Below, in pieces: positions 17,596 through 26,495 of a DNA stretch of 64,000 nt (position 1 is the first letter of the stretch; each line of letters begins with the position of its first letter). The notes under the pieces were generated by a model, which had not been told where the DNA came from, did no database searches, and saw only the letters and a list, made by a program, of their open reading frames with translations. Source of the stretch: Rosistilla oblonga (GTDB lineage: Bacteria > Planctomycetota > Planctomycetia > Pirellulales > Pirellulaceae); the NCBI RefSeq assembly GCF_007751715.1, contig NZ_CP036292.1, positions 2,170,001 to 2,234,000 on the forward strand, written 5' to 3'. A program made the position numbers and the translations under genes.

Positions 17596-18464
17596 TTCGC
17601 CAACGAAAGCAGTTCGCTTTCGCTCAACGCCCGCCGGAAGACAGCCAATCCGCCGATCTCGCCATCGAAAAAGTTGCCCCATTCCTCGCTGCGATGGACC
17701 GCCCCAACAGTGAATGCGGCGCCATCGGATCCGCCGTCGAACAAGCCTTTGGTGTAGGGGAACGGGTTGTATTGCGAGCGAGCATCGAGCCGGCCGTCGA
17801 CGTAGACGCACGATTGTTTGCCATCGTAAGTCATCGCCAGACAATGCCATTGCTTCAGCGGGATCTCCGTCGCACCGCTGGAATACGTGATGCAGTATCG
17901 CTCGCCCGGCGTGGGCCCGCCGACGCCAGAGACGTGGCCGTGGATGCGATTCTTTAACGGGTAGCGCTTCATCTCGTCGGCTTTGGTGCCACGAGGCGCG
18001 TTGAGGAACAGACAGTACTGCCGCTTCCGCCGCGTCTCATCCCAAGCTCCTGCGATCGCTTGCCAGTTCTGCTTCCCATCGCGCCGGATCCACGCGACAA
18101 CGGTCACTTGAGCCTCCGGACCGTGGATGTCGAGCCCGCCGATCTGAGGCCGCGGGATCATGAACCATTGCCCCGATCGGATCCGAGCCGCATGGGGACC
18201 AAACACGCCTCCATCGACACGTGCGATCGGCCCCTCCATTTCCTGAAGAGCCAACGGTTCCCCGCCCCGCGAAATTCGCGGCTGTCCGGCCGGTTCTTGG
18301 AAGTCCCAAAACGCGACAAGTCCCTCGCGCTTCGTCACCTCGGTGGCCGGGCCTTTGGCGGCAGGCGCTTCGGCACGGGCCACGGCACCCGCGAAACAGC
18401 TAACCATTGTCGTGGTCGCCAGCACGGCGGATCGCAACACGTTTGCGTTTAACATCTTGAACAT
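17559..18464 (-). CDS. Secreted LamG/concanavalin A-like domain protein
   Basis: 301 residues from the ATG at 18462-18464; the signal peptide MFKMLNANVLRSAVLATT..CFAGAVARAEA has a plausible AxA cleavage site. The remainder is one LamG-like jelly roll: GLVAFWDFQEPAGQ, VTVVAWIRRDGKQNWQAIAG, LKQWHCLAMTYDGKQSCVYV and GEIGGLAVFRRALSESELL. Such single-domain lectin-like proteins are abundant in planctomycetes, where they probably bind polysaccharide. No catalytic module is present. It faces the polysaccharide-lyase-like lipoprotein gene and overlaps its 3' end, so the two could act on the same glycan; that link is inference. Confidence 0.85.
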   Translation of the reverse strand: MFKMLNANVLRSAVLATTTMVSCFAGAVARAEAPAAKGPATEVTKREGLVAFWDFQEPAGQPRISRGGEPLALQEMEGPIARVDGGVFGPHAARIRSGQWFMIPRPQIGGLDIHGPEAQVTVVAWIRRDGKQNWQAIAGAWDETRRKRQYCLFLNAPRGTKADEMKRYPLKNRIHGHVSGVGGPTPGERYCITYSSGATEIPLKQWHCLAMTYDGKQSCVYVDGRLDARSQYNPFPYTKGLFDGGSDGAAFTVGAVHRSEEWGNFFDGEIGGLAVFRRALSESELLSLANQIPLPDASGDR

Positions 18465-18878
18465 ACGAAAAGCTCTTTGAGGCCTATGGAGCAGAAACAA
18501 ATGGGCTGGCCGAGTCACCATGCGGCAGGCCACGGCAAGATTATGCCAAGTTGTCGGCGACGGATCGACCGACGAGGGCGGTCTCAGTCGGAAGATCCGG
18601 TCCGACACGGAACGATCCAGCGCGGAGGGCGGGTCGGAGTGTGACCCCGTCGGGGGCAGCAATTGATTACGCGATCGAGTCCGGTGGTGTTCGCTACGCT
18701 CTCACCACCGGCTACCTTCTGCGATTCCTTCGGAATGGTGTCTGCATCTCGACGAGAAACGATCCCGCAGGGATCGCAGAAGGTAGCCGGAGGTCGACGC
18801 GCAGCGGCGTACCTCCGGAAAACAGGCCCCATCGCATGGATCGATCCCGCAGGGATCACAGATGCTTGCAGCCCGGGA
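18465..18878. other. Intergenic region upstream of the LamG gene
   Basis: About 414 bases. The half next to the LamG gene should hold its promoter. The other half (18681-18865) is the palindromic repeat listed separately. No credible gene is seen on either strand. Confidence 0.55.
18681..18865. repeat. Composite palindromic repeat, REP/MITE-like
   Basis: Three nested inverted repeats: CCGGTGGTG/CACCACCGG (18681-18689 and 18703-18711); the 18-base perfect pair CCGGCTACCTTCTGCGAT (18708-18725) and its complement (18773-18790); and CCGGAGGT/ACCTCCGG (18788-18795 and 18812-18819). GATCCCGCAGGGATCRCAGA also occurs twice as a direct repeat (18761-18780 and 18843-18862). Together this can fold into a multi-hairpin structure. 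The style resembles intergenic repeats I recall from Pirellulales genomes. No transposase is linked. Confidence 0.75.
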
Positions 18879-20072
18879 TCAACGCGCTTCGCAGATCACG
18901 CACTTCAGATAGTCGGTCTCGGGACACGACAGCCGCACCGGGTGATCGGCTGCAGCGCCGCGATTTTCGAACAGGATCAGATCGCGGCGGGTCTGGAGGC
19001 CGACTTTCTGAAGCATCTTCATAAAGTCGGGACGCGTGACGCGGCCGGAGCAGGAACAGGTGACTAAGATCCCGCCTGGCTCCAGTATTTCCAAAGCCCC
19101 ACGATTTAACCTCGTGTAGGCGCGGACGGCGGCATCGACGCTCTGACGCGAACCGGCGAACCGCGGCGGGTCGAGGATGATGCCAGAGAAACGCTTCCCC
19201 TCTTGCTTGAATTGCTCCAGCCGTTGGAAGCAATCCCCTTTTTCAAAGCGGACGTTGTCCAGACCGTTGCGTTGGGCGTTGGTGGTCGCCGCCGCGACAG
19301 CTCGCTCGCTGGTGTCGATCCCCAGCACGCTAGCCGCTTCGCCTAGCTTCGCAGCGTTCATGGCAAATCCGCCGACGTAGCTGCAGATGTCGAGGACTTC
19401 GCGTCCCTTCATATAAGATGCGGCCAAGCGACGGTTCTCGCGTTGATCCAAGTACATTCCGGTCTTCTGACTGTGCATCAGATCGACGGTGTATTCGATA
19501 TCGTTTTCGCGAATCAGAAGGTCGGCCGGAGGCGGATCACCGAAGACGACGTCGTCGCGGGCTTCGATCCCTTCAGCTTTCGCCGTCGCGGCATCGATCC
19601 GAACGATGATCGCTTTGGGATTCATTCGCTCGCGCAAGTGGGCGACGATCGCATCGATCCGCTGAGCGATCACGGCGGCGTTGACTTGCACGATCAGGAA
19701 ATCGCGATAGCGGTCGACGATCAGACCGCTGATCCCATCGGCTTCGCTGTAGACGATCCGGACCGCATCGCAGACCGGTTCCAGACCGGCAGTCTGGCGA
19801 CGCTGGATCGCTTCATCGATGCGACGCGCGAAAAACGCATCGTCGATCGCTTCAGCGGGATCCCAGGTGTAGAGCCGAACGCACAGCTTGCCGCTTGGAC
19901 TGTAAAGCCCCCGCGCAACCCAGCTGCCATCGTGCGTCACCAAGTCGACGACTTCACCGGTCGGCAATTCGCCGTGAGAAGGGGCCAGCGAGGCGACGTG
20001 TGCCCAGGGGTGCCTGGACACAAAAGGAAAATGACGCGAGGGTTTGATCTCAATCGTGCGGGGCTTCGACAC
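18879..20072 (-). CDS. rlmI: Class I SAM-dependent rRNA methyltransferase, RlmI family
   Basis: 397 residues from a GTG start. Order: N-terminal PUA-like domain (ASLAPSHGELPTGEVVDLVT, HDGSWVARGLYSPSGKLCVRL), a middle domain with VDRYRDFLIVQ, then the methyltransferase. There VLDICSYVGGFAMNAA is the SAM-binding loop and ILDPPRFAGSRQ carries the DPPxF catalytic motif; GGILVTCSCSG is next, as in RlmI (23S rRNA m5C1962). The length matches the roughly 396-residue E. coli protein. The symbol rests on family similarity; the exact modified base is not shown by the sequence. Confidence 0.88.
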   Translation of the reverse strand: MSKPRTIEIKPSRHFPFVSRHPWAHVASLAPSHGELPTGEVVDLVTHDGSWVARGLYSPSGKLCVRLYTWDPAEAIDDAFFARRIDEAIQRRQTAGLEPVCDAVRIVYSEADGISGLIVDRYRDFLIVQVNAAVIAQRIDAIVAHLRERMNPKAIIVRIDAATAKAEGIEARDDVVFGDPPPADLLIRENDIEYTVDLMHSQKTGMYLDQRENRRLAASYMKGREVLDICSYVGGFAMNAAKLGEAASVLGIDTSERAVAAATTNAQRNGLDNVRFEKGDCFQRLEQFKQEGKRFSGIILDPPRFAGSRQSVDAAVRAYTRLNRGALEILEPGGILVTCSCSGRVTRPDFMKMLQKVGLQTRRDLILFENRGAAADHPVRLSCPETDYLKCVICEAR

Positions 20073-20105
20073 TCAGTTCGCTCTTTCATTCAGCGACGAA
20101 GCGGG

Positions 20106-21434
20106 CTACACCTCGTCGATATTCCAACCGGTACGGTAATCGCGACGCAACCACTTGTTGGCGTCGTCGTTGTTCGTGAACCGCATCGCGGCAGCATCCC
20201 ATTGGAGATTCTGCGTGCGATAACGAACCGCGATGTTGCCCAGTAGAACCGATTCCGTCAACAGGGCGCCGTAATCAAATCCATCGCTCGGCTGTTCGCC
20301 GCTCAAACAACCGTCGACCCAACCGTGGTAATGGTTGACGCTTTCGACCTTTTCGATCGCGTCGGCGGCATATTGATCCTGCGGGAACAATTGCGGTGGG
20401 CCAACGTGTGGCATGACCATCGTTCCCTTTTCGCCGATGAAAATCGACCCCGATTTTGGCAGCGCGACAGTGCCGGGGATATGCGATCCGCGGACGCTAG
20501 GCAACAGACCACCGTCGTCCCAGCTGATCTTGATCGTATCGTCGGTCGTCAATTCGGTGCCAGGGAAGACGTAGTCGACTTGGGTTTGAGCCGCCCAGAC
20601 CTGGTCGTTCATCCCCGAGTGATCCGCTTTCAGCTGAGTCGGCGGAGCGGCGATCTTCAGCGCCGTGAAGACGGGATCCAAGATGTGGCAGCCGAAATCG
20701 CCCAAGGCTCCGTTGCCGAAGTCCTGCCAATCTCGCCATCCCCACGGGTGATAGACGTTGTGGCCGCCGTAGGTTCGCATCGGAGCGACGCCGATCCACA
20801 GATCCCAATCGACCGACTTGGGCAACGCTGGCGGGTTCTTCGGAACCGAGATCTGTCCCGACTTTCCATGCCCCGTCGCGGCACACCACGAACGGACCTC
20901 TTTGACCTTGCCGATCGTTCCCGATTGGATCACTTGAACGCCGGTTCGGTAGACCGAATGCGAATGGATCTGGTTGCCCAGTCGAGTGATCACGCCCGAC
21001 TTCTTGGTTTGGTTGGCGACCTGTCGAGCTTCCCAGACATTGTGGGTCAACGGTTTTTGACAGTAGACGTGCTTGCCTTGACGCATCGCATCGAGGGTGA
21101 TGAAGGCGTGCATGTGGTCGGGAGTCGAAACCGTGACCGCATCGATTTTGTCGCCCAGCTTGGCCAGCATCTCTCGGTAGTCTTGGAAGACCGGCGCGTC
21201 GGGGGCTAGTTTTTTGACCTTTTCAGTTCGCGCCAAATCGATGTCGCAGAAGGCGGCCATCTGGGTCTGTGGGTGATCCGACATCTCTTTAATGTCCGAC
21301 CAGCCCTTGCCGTCACAGCCGATTCCGGCGACCGACAGTTTGGAGTTCAGGTTGCGTCCGCGAACGATCGATGGACAGGCGACAACAGCTGCCGCGGCAG
21401 CGGACGCTTGAAGGAACTGACGGCGTTTGATCAC
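20106..21434 (-). CDS. Tat-exported Gfo/Idh/MocA family oxidoreductase
   Basis: 442 residues beginning at GTG, with GGAG about nine bases upstream. The twin-arginine signal KRRQFLQASAAAAAVVA is at the N-terminus. The Rossmann fold follows with SVAGIGCDGKG, then AVTVSTPDHMHAFITLDAM and KHVYCQKPLTHNVWEARQ, the family's EKP-like motif with Gln in place of Glu. The C-terminal substrate domain contains NVYHPWGWRDWQDFGNGALG and GDFGCHILD, typical of the large planctomycete set of Tat-exported sugar dehydrogenase-like proteins. The substrate is unknown, probably a sugar or inositol derivative, and the cofactor is expected to be NAD(P). It is 33 bases upstream of rlmI on the same strand. Confidence 0.92.
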   Translation of the reverse strand: MIKRRQFLQASAAAAAVVACPSIVRGRNLNSKLSVAGIGCDGKGWSDIKEMSDHPQTQMAAFCDIDLARTEKVKKLAPDAPVFQDYREMLAKLGDKIDAVTVSTPDHMHAFITLDAMRQGKHVYCQKPLTHNVWEARQVANQTKKSGVITRLGNQIHSHSVYRTGVQVIQSGTIGKVKEVRSWCAATGHGKSGQISVPKNPPALPKSVDWDLWIGVAPMRTYGGHNVYHPWGWRDWQDFGNGALGDFGCHILDPVFTALKIAAPPTQLKADHSGMNDQVWAAQTQVDYVFPGTELTTDDTIKISWDDGGLLPSVRGSHIPGTVALPKSGSIFIGEKGTMVMPHVGPPQLFPQDQYAADAIEKVESVNHYHGWVDGCLSGEQPSDGFDYGALLTESVLLGNIAVRYRTQNLQWDAAAMRFTNNDDANKWLRRDYRTGWNIDEV

Positions 21435-21584
21435 AGGTAGGACTCCGCAAAGAGGTTTTAGTTAGGTGGGGTTGCAATGTTTGCTGCCAAAATCCTAACC
21501 GCCGCAGAATCACAATGCAAAGCGAACTGGGCAGGAAAGCCCAAACAGCAAATCAAATATTTCCAGCCTCAGCGGTTGTCGGTT

Positions 21585-22490
21585 TCAAACGCTGGCAACT
21601 TCGGCGACGTGGCTGGTCAATGTGATTTCGTTTCCCTCGGGATTAAACGCAACCTCATCCATAAACGATTGAATCAACAACAGTCCGCGACCGGTTTGAT
21701 CGTCCAGATGTTTTTGTTCTGGAGGCTCGACGGCAGCACAGTCAAACCCCGCTCCGTCATCGCGAACCGTAAACTGCAGCTGATCGTGTCCCAGTTTGGC
21801 GCGAAAGTGGATCTTGCGATCGGCATACGGCGGTTCGTGGCGGCGGCGATCGACGATCGACGGTTCGCCGACGACCCTCAATTCCTCATCCTTGCGTAAT
21901 GCGTCGCGGCTGAGTTCCAAGTTGCCGTGATACAAGGCGTTCCGCAACGCTTGTTCCAACGCCATCCCAATTCGCGCTCGCGTGACGTCGTCGCAGTACT
22001 GGATTCCCGCCGCCATCTGTTGAATCAAATTGACAAGCGGTGCGATCAGCTTGGGATCGTTCTCCAACGTGAACTGGAACTCATAGTAGTCCAGGCAGTC
22101 GATCAGATTTTTGTAGCTCACCTCGGTGTCGAGCAAGCTCAAAACATGGGTCACCGAATCCAACAACTCTTCGTCGAGCCGCGATTTGGGCAGATAAGCG
22201 GCAGCGCCTTCCTTGAGCGCTTGGACCGCCAGTTCCTCACTGTCCTGAGCCGTGATCAAAATCACCGGGACCTGCGGATAGATCTGCCGCAAACTTTTCA
22301 CCAACTCCAAACCGTTCATGTTCGGCATCTGCATGTCGGTGACCACAACATCGGGCACCTGATGAGCGACCATTTCCAGAGCGACCTGCCCATCCGCTGC
22401 AACGCGGACCTGGTGCGAATCCTCTTCCAACAAAGATCTCAGCAGAACAACTTGAGTGGAACTGTCTTCTGCCAGCAATACATTTGCCAT
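21585..22490 (-). CDS. Response regulator with anti-sigma-like HATPase output
   Basis: 301 residues from the ATG giving MANVLLAEDSS. I chose it over the ATG two codons upstream because AGGA is then eight or nine bases away. An N-terminal receiver domain contains phospho-acceptor Asp52 (VVVTDMQMPNMNG) and the lysine in YLPKS. A linker (about 125-160) leads to a GHKL ATPase of the RsbW/serine-kinase type: EQALRNALYHGN is the N box, VRDDGAGFD the G1 box and GRGLLLIQSFMDEV the G2 box. Output is probably phosphorylation-controlled partner switching. No anti-anti-sigma factor is nearby. It lies 122 bases downstream of the hybrid kinase on the same strand, its likely partner. Confidence 0.9.
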   Translation of the reverse strand: MANVLLAEDSSTQVVLLRSLLEEDSHQVRVAADGQVALEMVAHQVPDVVVTDMQMPNMNGLELVKSLRQIYPQVPVILITAQDSEELAVQALKEGAAAYLPKSRLDEELLDSVTHVLSLLDTEVSYKNLIDCLDYYEFQFTLENDPKLIAPLVNLIQQMAAGIQYCDDVTRARIGMALEQALRNALYHGNLELSRDALRKDEELRVVGEPSIVDRRRHEPPYADRKIHFRAKLGHDQLQFTVRDDGAGFDCAAVEPPEQKHLDDQTGRGLLLIQSFMDEVAFNPEGNEITLTSHVAEVASV

Positions 22491-22612
22491 GATCATTCTT
22501 CCTGTGTTGGTCGGAACGATAAAAGCTCGCGAACACCCACCGACAGCGGCGACGCGTCTCTTGGGAATCGCCTTCCACTATAACGCCATTCCAACGACCA
22601 CACTCGCCGGGA

Positions 22613-25600
22613 CTAACCCTGTTCGTTCAAAAACTTTTCGGTCTCCCGCAGCGTTTTCGCCATCGCTTGCTCCCATAACGCAAGCTGATCTGCAACATCG
22701 CCCACGGTGCCGGATCGTCCCTTCAGTTCTAAAACTTCCAACAATTCAGACAACTGCGTCGCACAGATCGCCATTGCTGCACCCTTCAGCGTATGTGCCG
22801 AAGCCTTCAGAAGGCTCGCATCCTGGTCGGCAACCGCCGCCCGGATCGATTTCCCTAACGAGCCACTTTCCAGCGAAAAAGCCATAAATAGGTCGGAGAT
22901 CAGCTCGCGATTCTCTCCCAAAGTCGAATGCAAACGATCCCAATCGATCGGCGACGCGGAGGACGGTTCGGTGGCGGTTTCAAATCGAGTGGATTCGAGC
23001 TGGATGTCTGGGACCGACGACGTCACCGGTTCGCTTTCCTGCTCCACAGCAACGTCATCTACCGTCGCTTGTTCGGGCTCTGTAGCGTCGAAGTCGCTCG
23101 GCGGGGAATCGCTACCGCGCGACATCACCTTGATTAGTTTCTCAAACAGCGTCGCAGTCCGAATCGGTTTGGGGACGTATTCGTCCATCCCCGCCGCCAG
23201 ACATTCCTCGCGATCCCCTTTCATCGCATGCGCGGTCATCGCGATGATCGGGATGTGACCACCGGTTTCTTGTTCCTGTTCGCGGATCATCCGCGCCGCG
23301 GTCATCCCATCCATCACCGGCATCTGGATATCCATCAGCACCAGATCGAAAGTCTGTTCCTGCAAGATGTCGATCGCCTCTTGTCCGTTGCCGACCGCGA
23401 TCACCTCGTGCCCATGTTTGCTGAGCACGCCGATGGCGAGGGTTTGATTGACAAGATTGTCTTCGGTCAGCAGGATTTTCAGCTTTCGCAAATCGTAGAG
23501 CGGTTTGGATTGTTCGTCGCGAGCATCCTCCGACGCCGAAACGCCCAGCGCGCTGACAATCGCATCGAACAGCTCCGATTGCTTGACAGGTTTCATCAAC
23601 CGTTCGGCGATCTTCAATTTTTCGCGTCGATCTTTATCGCCCACGCGACCGCCGGAGGTGAGCATGATGATCGGGATCTCCCCTGCTGCGGGTAGACTTC
23701 GGACGCGCGTGGCGAATTCAAAACCGTCGAGTCCCGGCATGTTGACGTCGCTGACGATCAGCCCAAACGGACTCCCCTCCTCATCCGCCAGCTTCAGCAA
23801 TTCGAGCGCTTCGTCGCCGCCATCGGCCAATTCGGGATACATCCCCCAGTTCGAGAGCATTTCATCGAGGATCAGGCGATTTGTTTCGTTATCGTCGACA
23901 ACGAGAACGCGGGTGCCACCCACGACAACCACGCCCCGTTTCTTCTTTTGCTGAATATCGTCCGGGGCGATTCCACAGCGGATCGTGAAATAGAACTGGC
24001 TGCCGACGCCAACTTTACTTTCAACCCAGATCTTCCCTTCCATCATTTCCACCAACCGCGACGAGATTGCTAGTCCCAACCCGGTCCCGCCATAGCGACG
24101 GGTTGTCGATGCGTCGGCCTGCTCAAACTCGTTGAAGACCGACTTGCATTTCTCGGCGGGAATGCCAATTCCTGTATCTCGCACACAGACGCGGATTTCG
24201 GTCGCTTGATCGTCGGCTTCGTGTAGTTCGACGTCGACGACCACCTCTCCCTGTTCGGTAAACTTGATCGCGTTGCCGACTAGATTGACCACGATTTGCC
24301 GCAGTCGTCCGGCATCGCCAACGACGTATTGAGGCAGCCCGGGAGCGACTCGGAACGCGAGTTCCAGCCGTTTGATGTGGGCTCGAACTGCAAGCGTCTT
24401 CATCGTGTCGCCCAACAGTTCGCGAAGGTCGAACGGAGTGGAGTCGATATCCAACATGCCGGCTTCGATCTTCGAAAAATCCAACACGTCGTTGATGATC
24501 GAAAGCAGCGCGTCGCCCGATTCCTGAACCATTTTCAGGTAGCCGCGTTGGCTGGAATCGAGCCGCGTGTCCAACAGCAATTCGGTCATCCCGATGATCG
24601 CATTCATCGGCGTGCGGATCTCGTGACTCATGTTCGCCAGGAAGTCGCTCTTGGCCCGGTTCGCCGCATCGGCAGCTTCTTTCGCTGCCAACAACTCCTC
24701 GGCAGCCAGCTTGCGAGCGGTGATATCGCGTCCGATACCAACGATCCCGATGATTTCGCCATCCTCGCCATGCAGTGGAACCTTGGTCGTCAGCAACCAA
24801 AAACGCTCGGCATCGCTATGCTGCGACGTCTCCTCTTGATCGATCAACGGCTCCCCGGTCCGCATCACAATCTGGTCGTCGGTGACGTAGTTGCACGCCA
24901 GTTCGGGCGGGACAAAATCGTAATCGGTTTTGCCGACCAGATCCTTGCTCGATTCGACGCCAAACAGTTTTAAGACCGCGGTGTTTCCAGTAACAAACCT
25001 GCCGTGCCGATCTTTGACGTAGATCAGGTCGGGGATGTTGTTGGTGATCGTTCGCAGTAGATCGCGTTCGCGCGACAGTTCGATCTCGGCTTGCTTTTGC
25101 GTCGAGACATCGCGGGAGATCCCAAACGTTCCGATGATCTCTCCCGTTGCTTTCCGCAGCGGCACCTTCGTCGTCGAGCACCAGGTGTCTTCGCGATCGG
25201 GCCAGTTTTCACGTTCGACCTTGGCGATGATCGATTCGCCGGTTTCGATGATCCGGCGTTCGTCGGCCAATGCGGCTTCGGCGTGTTCTTCGCCAAAGAA
25301 GTCGGCGTCCGATTTGCCGACCGCATCTTGGGGATCGTCCAGTTGGAATAGCCGCGCGTGACTGCGACTGATCCGGATGAAACGACTCTTGCGATCCTTG
25401 AAATAGACAGCGTCGGGAACGTTATCCAACAACGTGTCCATCAGAAACTGCGACTGTTCCAGCTCGCTTTCATTTTGTTTCTGATAGCTGACGTCCCAGA
25501 AGATCACCTGCACGCCGACCACGTTCCCTTTGGGGCTGAAAGCGGGCAGTTTTAAAACCTCGACAAAACTCTGGGTCCCGTCAGCGGTCTGATGTTCTTC

Positions 25601-26248
25601 GACTACATGTTCGGGCTGCCCACTGTCCATCACCGCGCGATCGTTTTCGAAATACGACCGAGCGAGTTCGGCGGGGAACAGATCGAAATCGGTTTTGCCG
25701 ATCAGGTCCTGCGATTGCATTCCCATCGATTCGCAGAACGTTTCGTTGGCGTATTGGAAGCGTCCCTTTTTATCCTTGCGAAGAACGCACAACGAGACGT
25801 GTTCGCGGAGCTTTTGATGGGTGCTGACCGATTCCAATTCGTTTTGATTCGCGATCTCGCGGAGCGTGATTATTTGCGCGACCGCTTCGATTCCGATCGG
25901 TTCGCCCGCATCGTCGAGGACCAGCGAAGCGCGTTGATCGATCCAAGTCGTTTTGCCCTCGCTGTCGCAGATCCGAAACTTGTGCGTGACCGATCCGTCT
26001 TCGCGAACGTGATGTAAGTCGCGTCGCACGTTGCCGCGGTCGGACGAATGGACTTTCAACAACAAATCATCGAGCGTCGCGTCGGCATTGGCGTCAAATC
26101 CGAACAACCGCTTGGCCGCGGGATTGCAGTAGACCAAGCCACGGTCTTGCAAACTGGCGACCCACACGACGTCGGAGATTTGGTCCAACAGCGTTGAAGC
26201 GAGAGAGTACCGGATTGCAAGGGACGATGGCTCAGGATGCGCTGTCAC
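22613..26248 (-). CDS. Hybrid sensor histidine kinase, PAS x4-HisKA-HATPase-REC-REC-HPt
   Basis: 1211 residues from GTG. No membrane segment is seen, so it is probably cytosolic. Four PAS domains occupy about residues 15-500; three repeat the phrase GKTDFDLFPAEL / GKSDADFFGEEH / GKTDYDFVPPEL. The phospho-acceptor is His542 in MSHEIRTPMN; the ATPase has NAIKFTEQGE, DTGIGIP and GTGLGLAIS. Two receiver domains carry Asp834 (VSDVNMPGLDG) and Asp973 (LMDIQMPVMDG), and a C-terminal HPt domain has His1152 in SAHTLKGA. This is a complete internal phosphorelay that needs an external receiver or output, plausibly the response regulator downstream. Upstream, 247 bases separate it from the end of the secretion operon; co-regulation is possible but unproven. 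Confidence 0.95.
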   Translation of the reverse strand: MTAHPEPSSLAIRYSLASTLLDQISDVVWVASLQDRGLVYCNPAAKRLFGFDANADATLDDLLLKVHSSDRGNVRRDLHHVREDGSVTHKFRICDSEGKTTWIDQRASLVLDDAGEPIGIEAVAQIITLREIANQNELESVSTHQKLREHVSLCVLRKDKKGRFQYANETFCESMGMQSQDLIGKTDFDLFPAELARSYFENDRAVMDSGQPEHVVEEHQTADGTQSFVEVLKLPAFSPKGNVVGVQVIFWDVSYQKQNESELEQSQFLMDTLLDNVPDAVYFKDRKSRFIRISRSHARLFQLDDPQDAVGKSDADFFGEEHAEAALADERRIIETGESIIAKVERENWPDREDTWCSTTKVPLRKATGEIIGTFGISRDVSTQKQAEIELSRERDLLRTITNNIPDLIYVKDRHGRFVTGNTAVLKLFGVESSKDLVGKTDYDFVPPELACNYVTDDQIVMRTGEPLIDQEETSQHSDAERFWLLTTKVPLHGEDGEIIGIVGIGRDITARKLAAEELLAAKEAADAANRAKSDFLANMSHEIRTPMNAIIGMTELLLDTRLDSSQRGYLKMVQESGDALLSIINDVLDFSKIEAGMLDIDSTPFDLRELLGDTMKTLAVRAHIKRLELAFRVAPGLPQYVVGDAGRLRQIVVNLVGNAIKFTEQGEVVVDVELHEADDQATEIRVCVRDTGIGIPAEKCKSVFNEFEQADASTTRRYGGTGLGLAISSRLVEMMEGKIWVESKVGVGSQFYFTIRCGIAPDDIQQKKKRGVVVVGGTRVLVVDDNETNRLILDEMLSNWGMYPELADGGDEALELLKLADEEGSPFGLIVSDVNMPGLDGFEFATRVRSLPAAGEIPIIMLTSGGRVGDKDRREKLKIAERLMKPVKQSELFDAIVSALGVSASEDARDEQSKPLYDLRKLKILLTEDNLVNQTLAIGVLSKHGHEVIAVGNGQEAIDILQEQTFDLVLMDIQMPVMDGMTAARMIREQEQETGGHIPIIAMTAHAMKGDREECLAAGMDEYVPKPIRTATLFEKLIKVMSRGSDSPPSDFDATEPEQATVDDVAVEQESEPVTSSVPDIQLESTRFETATEPSSASPIDWDRLHSTLGENRELISDLFMAFSLESGSLGKSIRAAVADQDASLLKASAHTLKGAAMAICATQLSELLEVLELKGRSGTVGDVADQLALWEQAMAKTLRETEKFLNEQG

Positions 26249-26495
26249 AGGATTGACTCAGATGAGATCTCAAAGAAAAGTCTTGATGGCCATGATACCT
26301 CGACATCGTGGGGATCGCACGAAAATTCCCTCTCGAGTTGCAGGCGGCAAGGGGCGAGAAAGCCACCGCCCGTGTCGGTTGCAGCGAGCTTGTGCTGCTT
26401 GCCCACGACCTGCCCCAAGAGGTTGCCAGTAGCAGAAAATACTGGGATTGCCGCGGATTTTTGACTTCCGGGCGAAGAGGGTTTTATCAGCGTCA

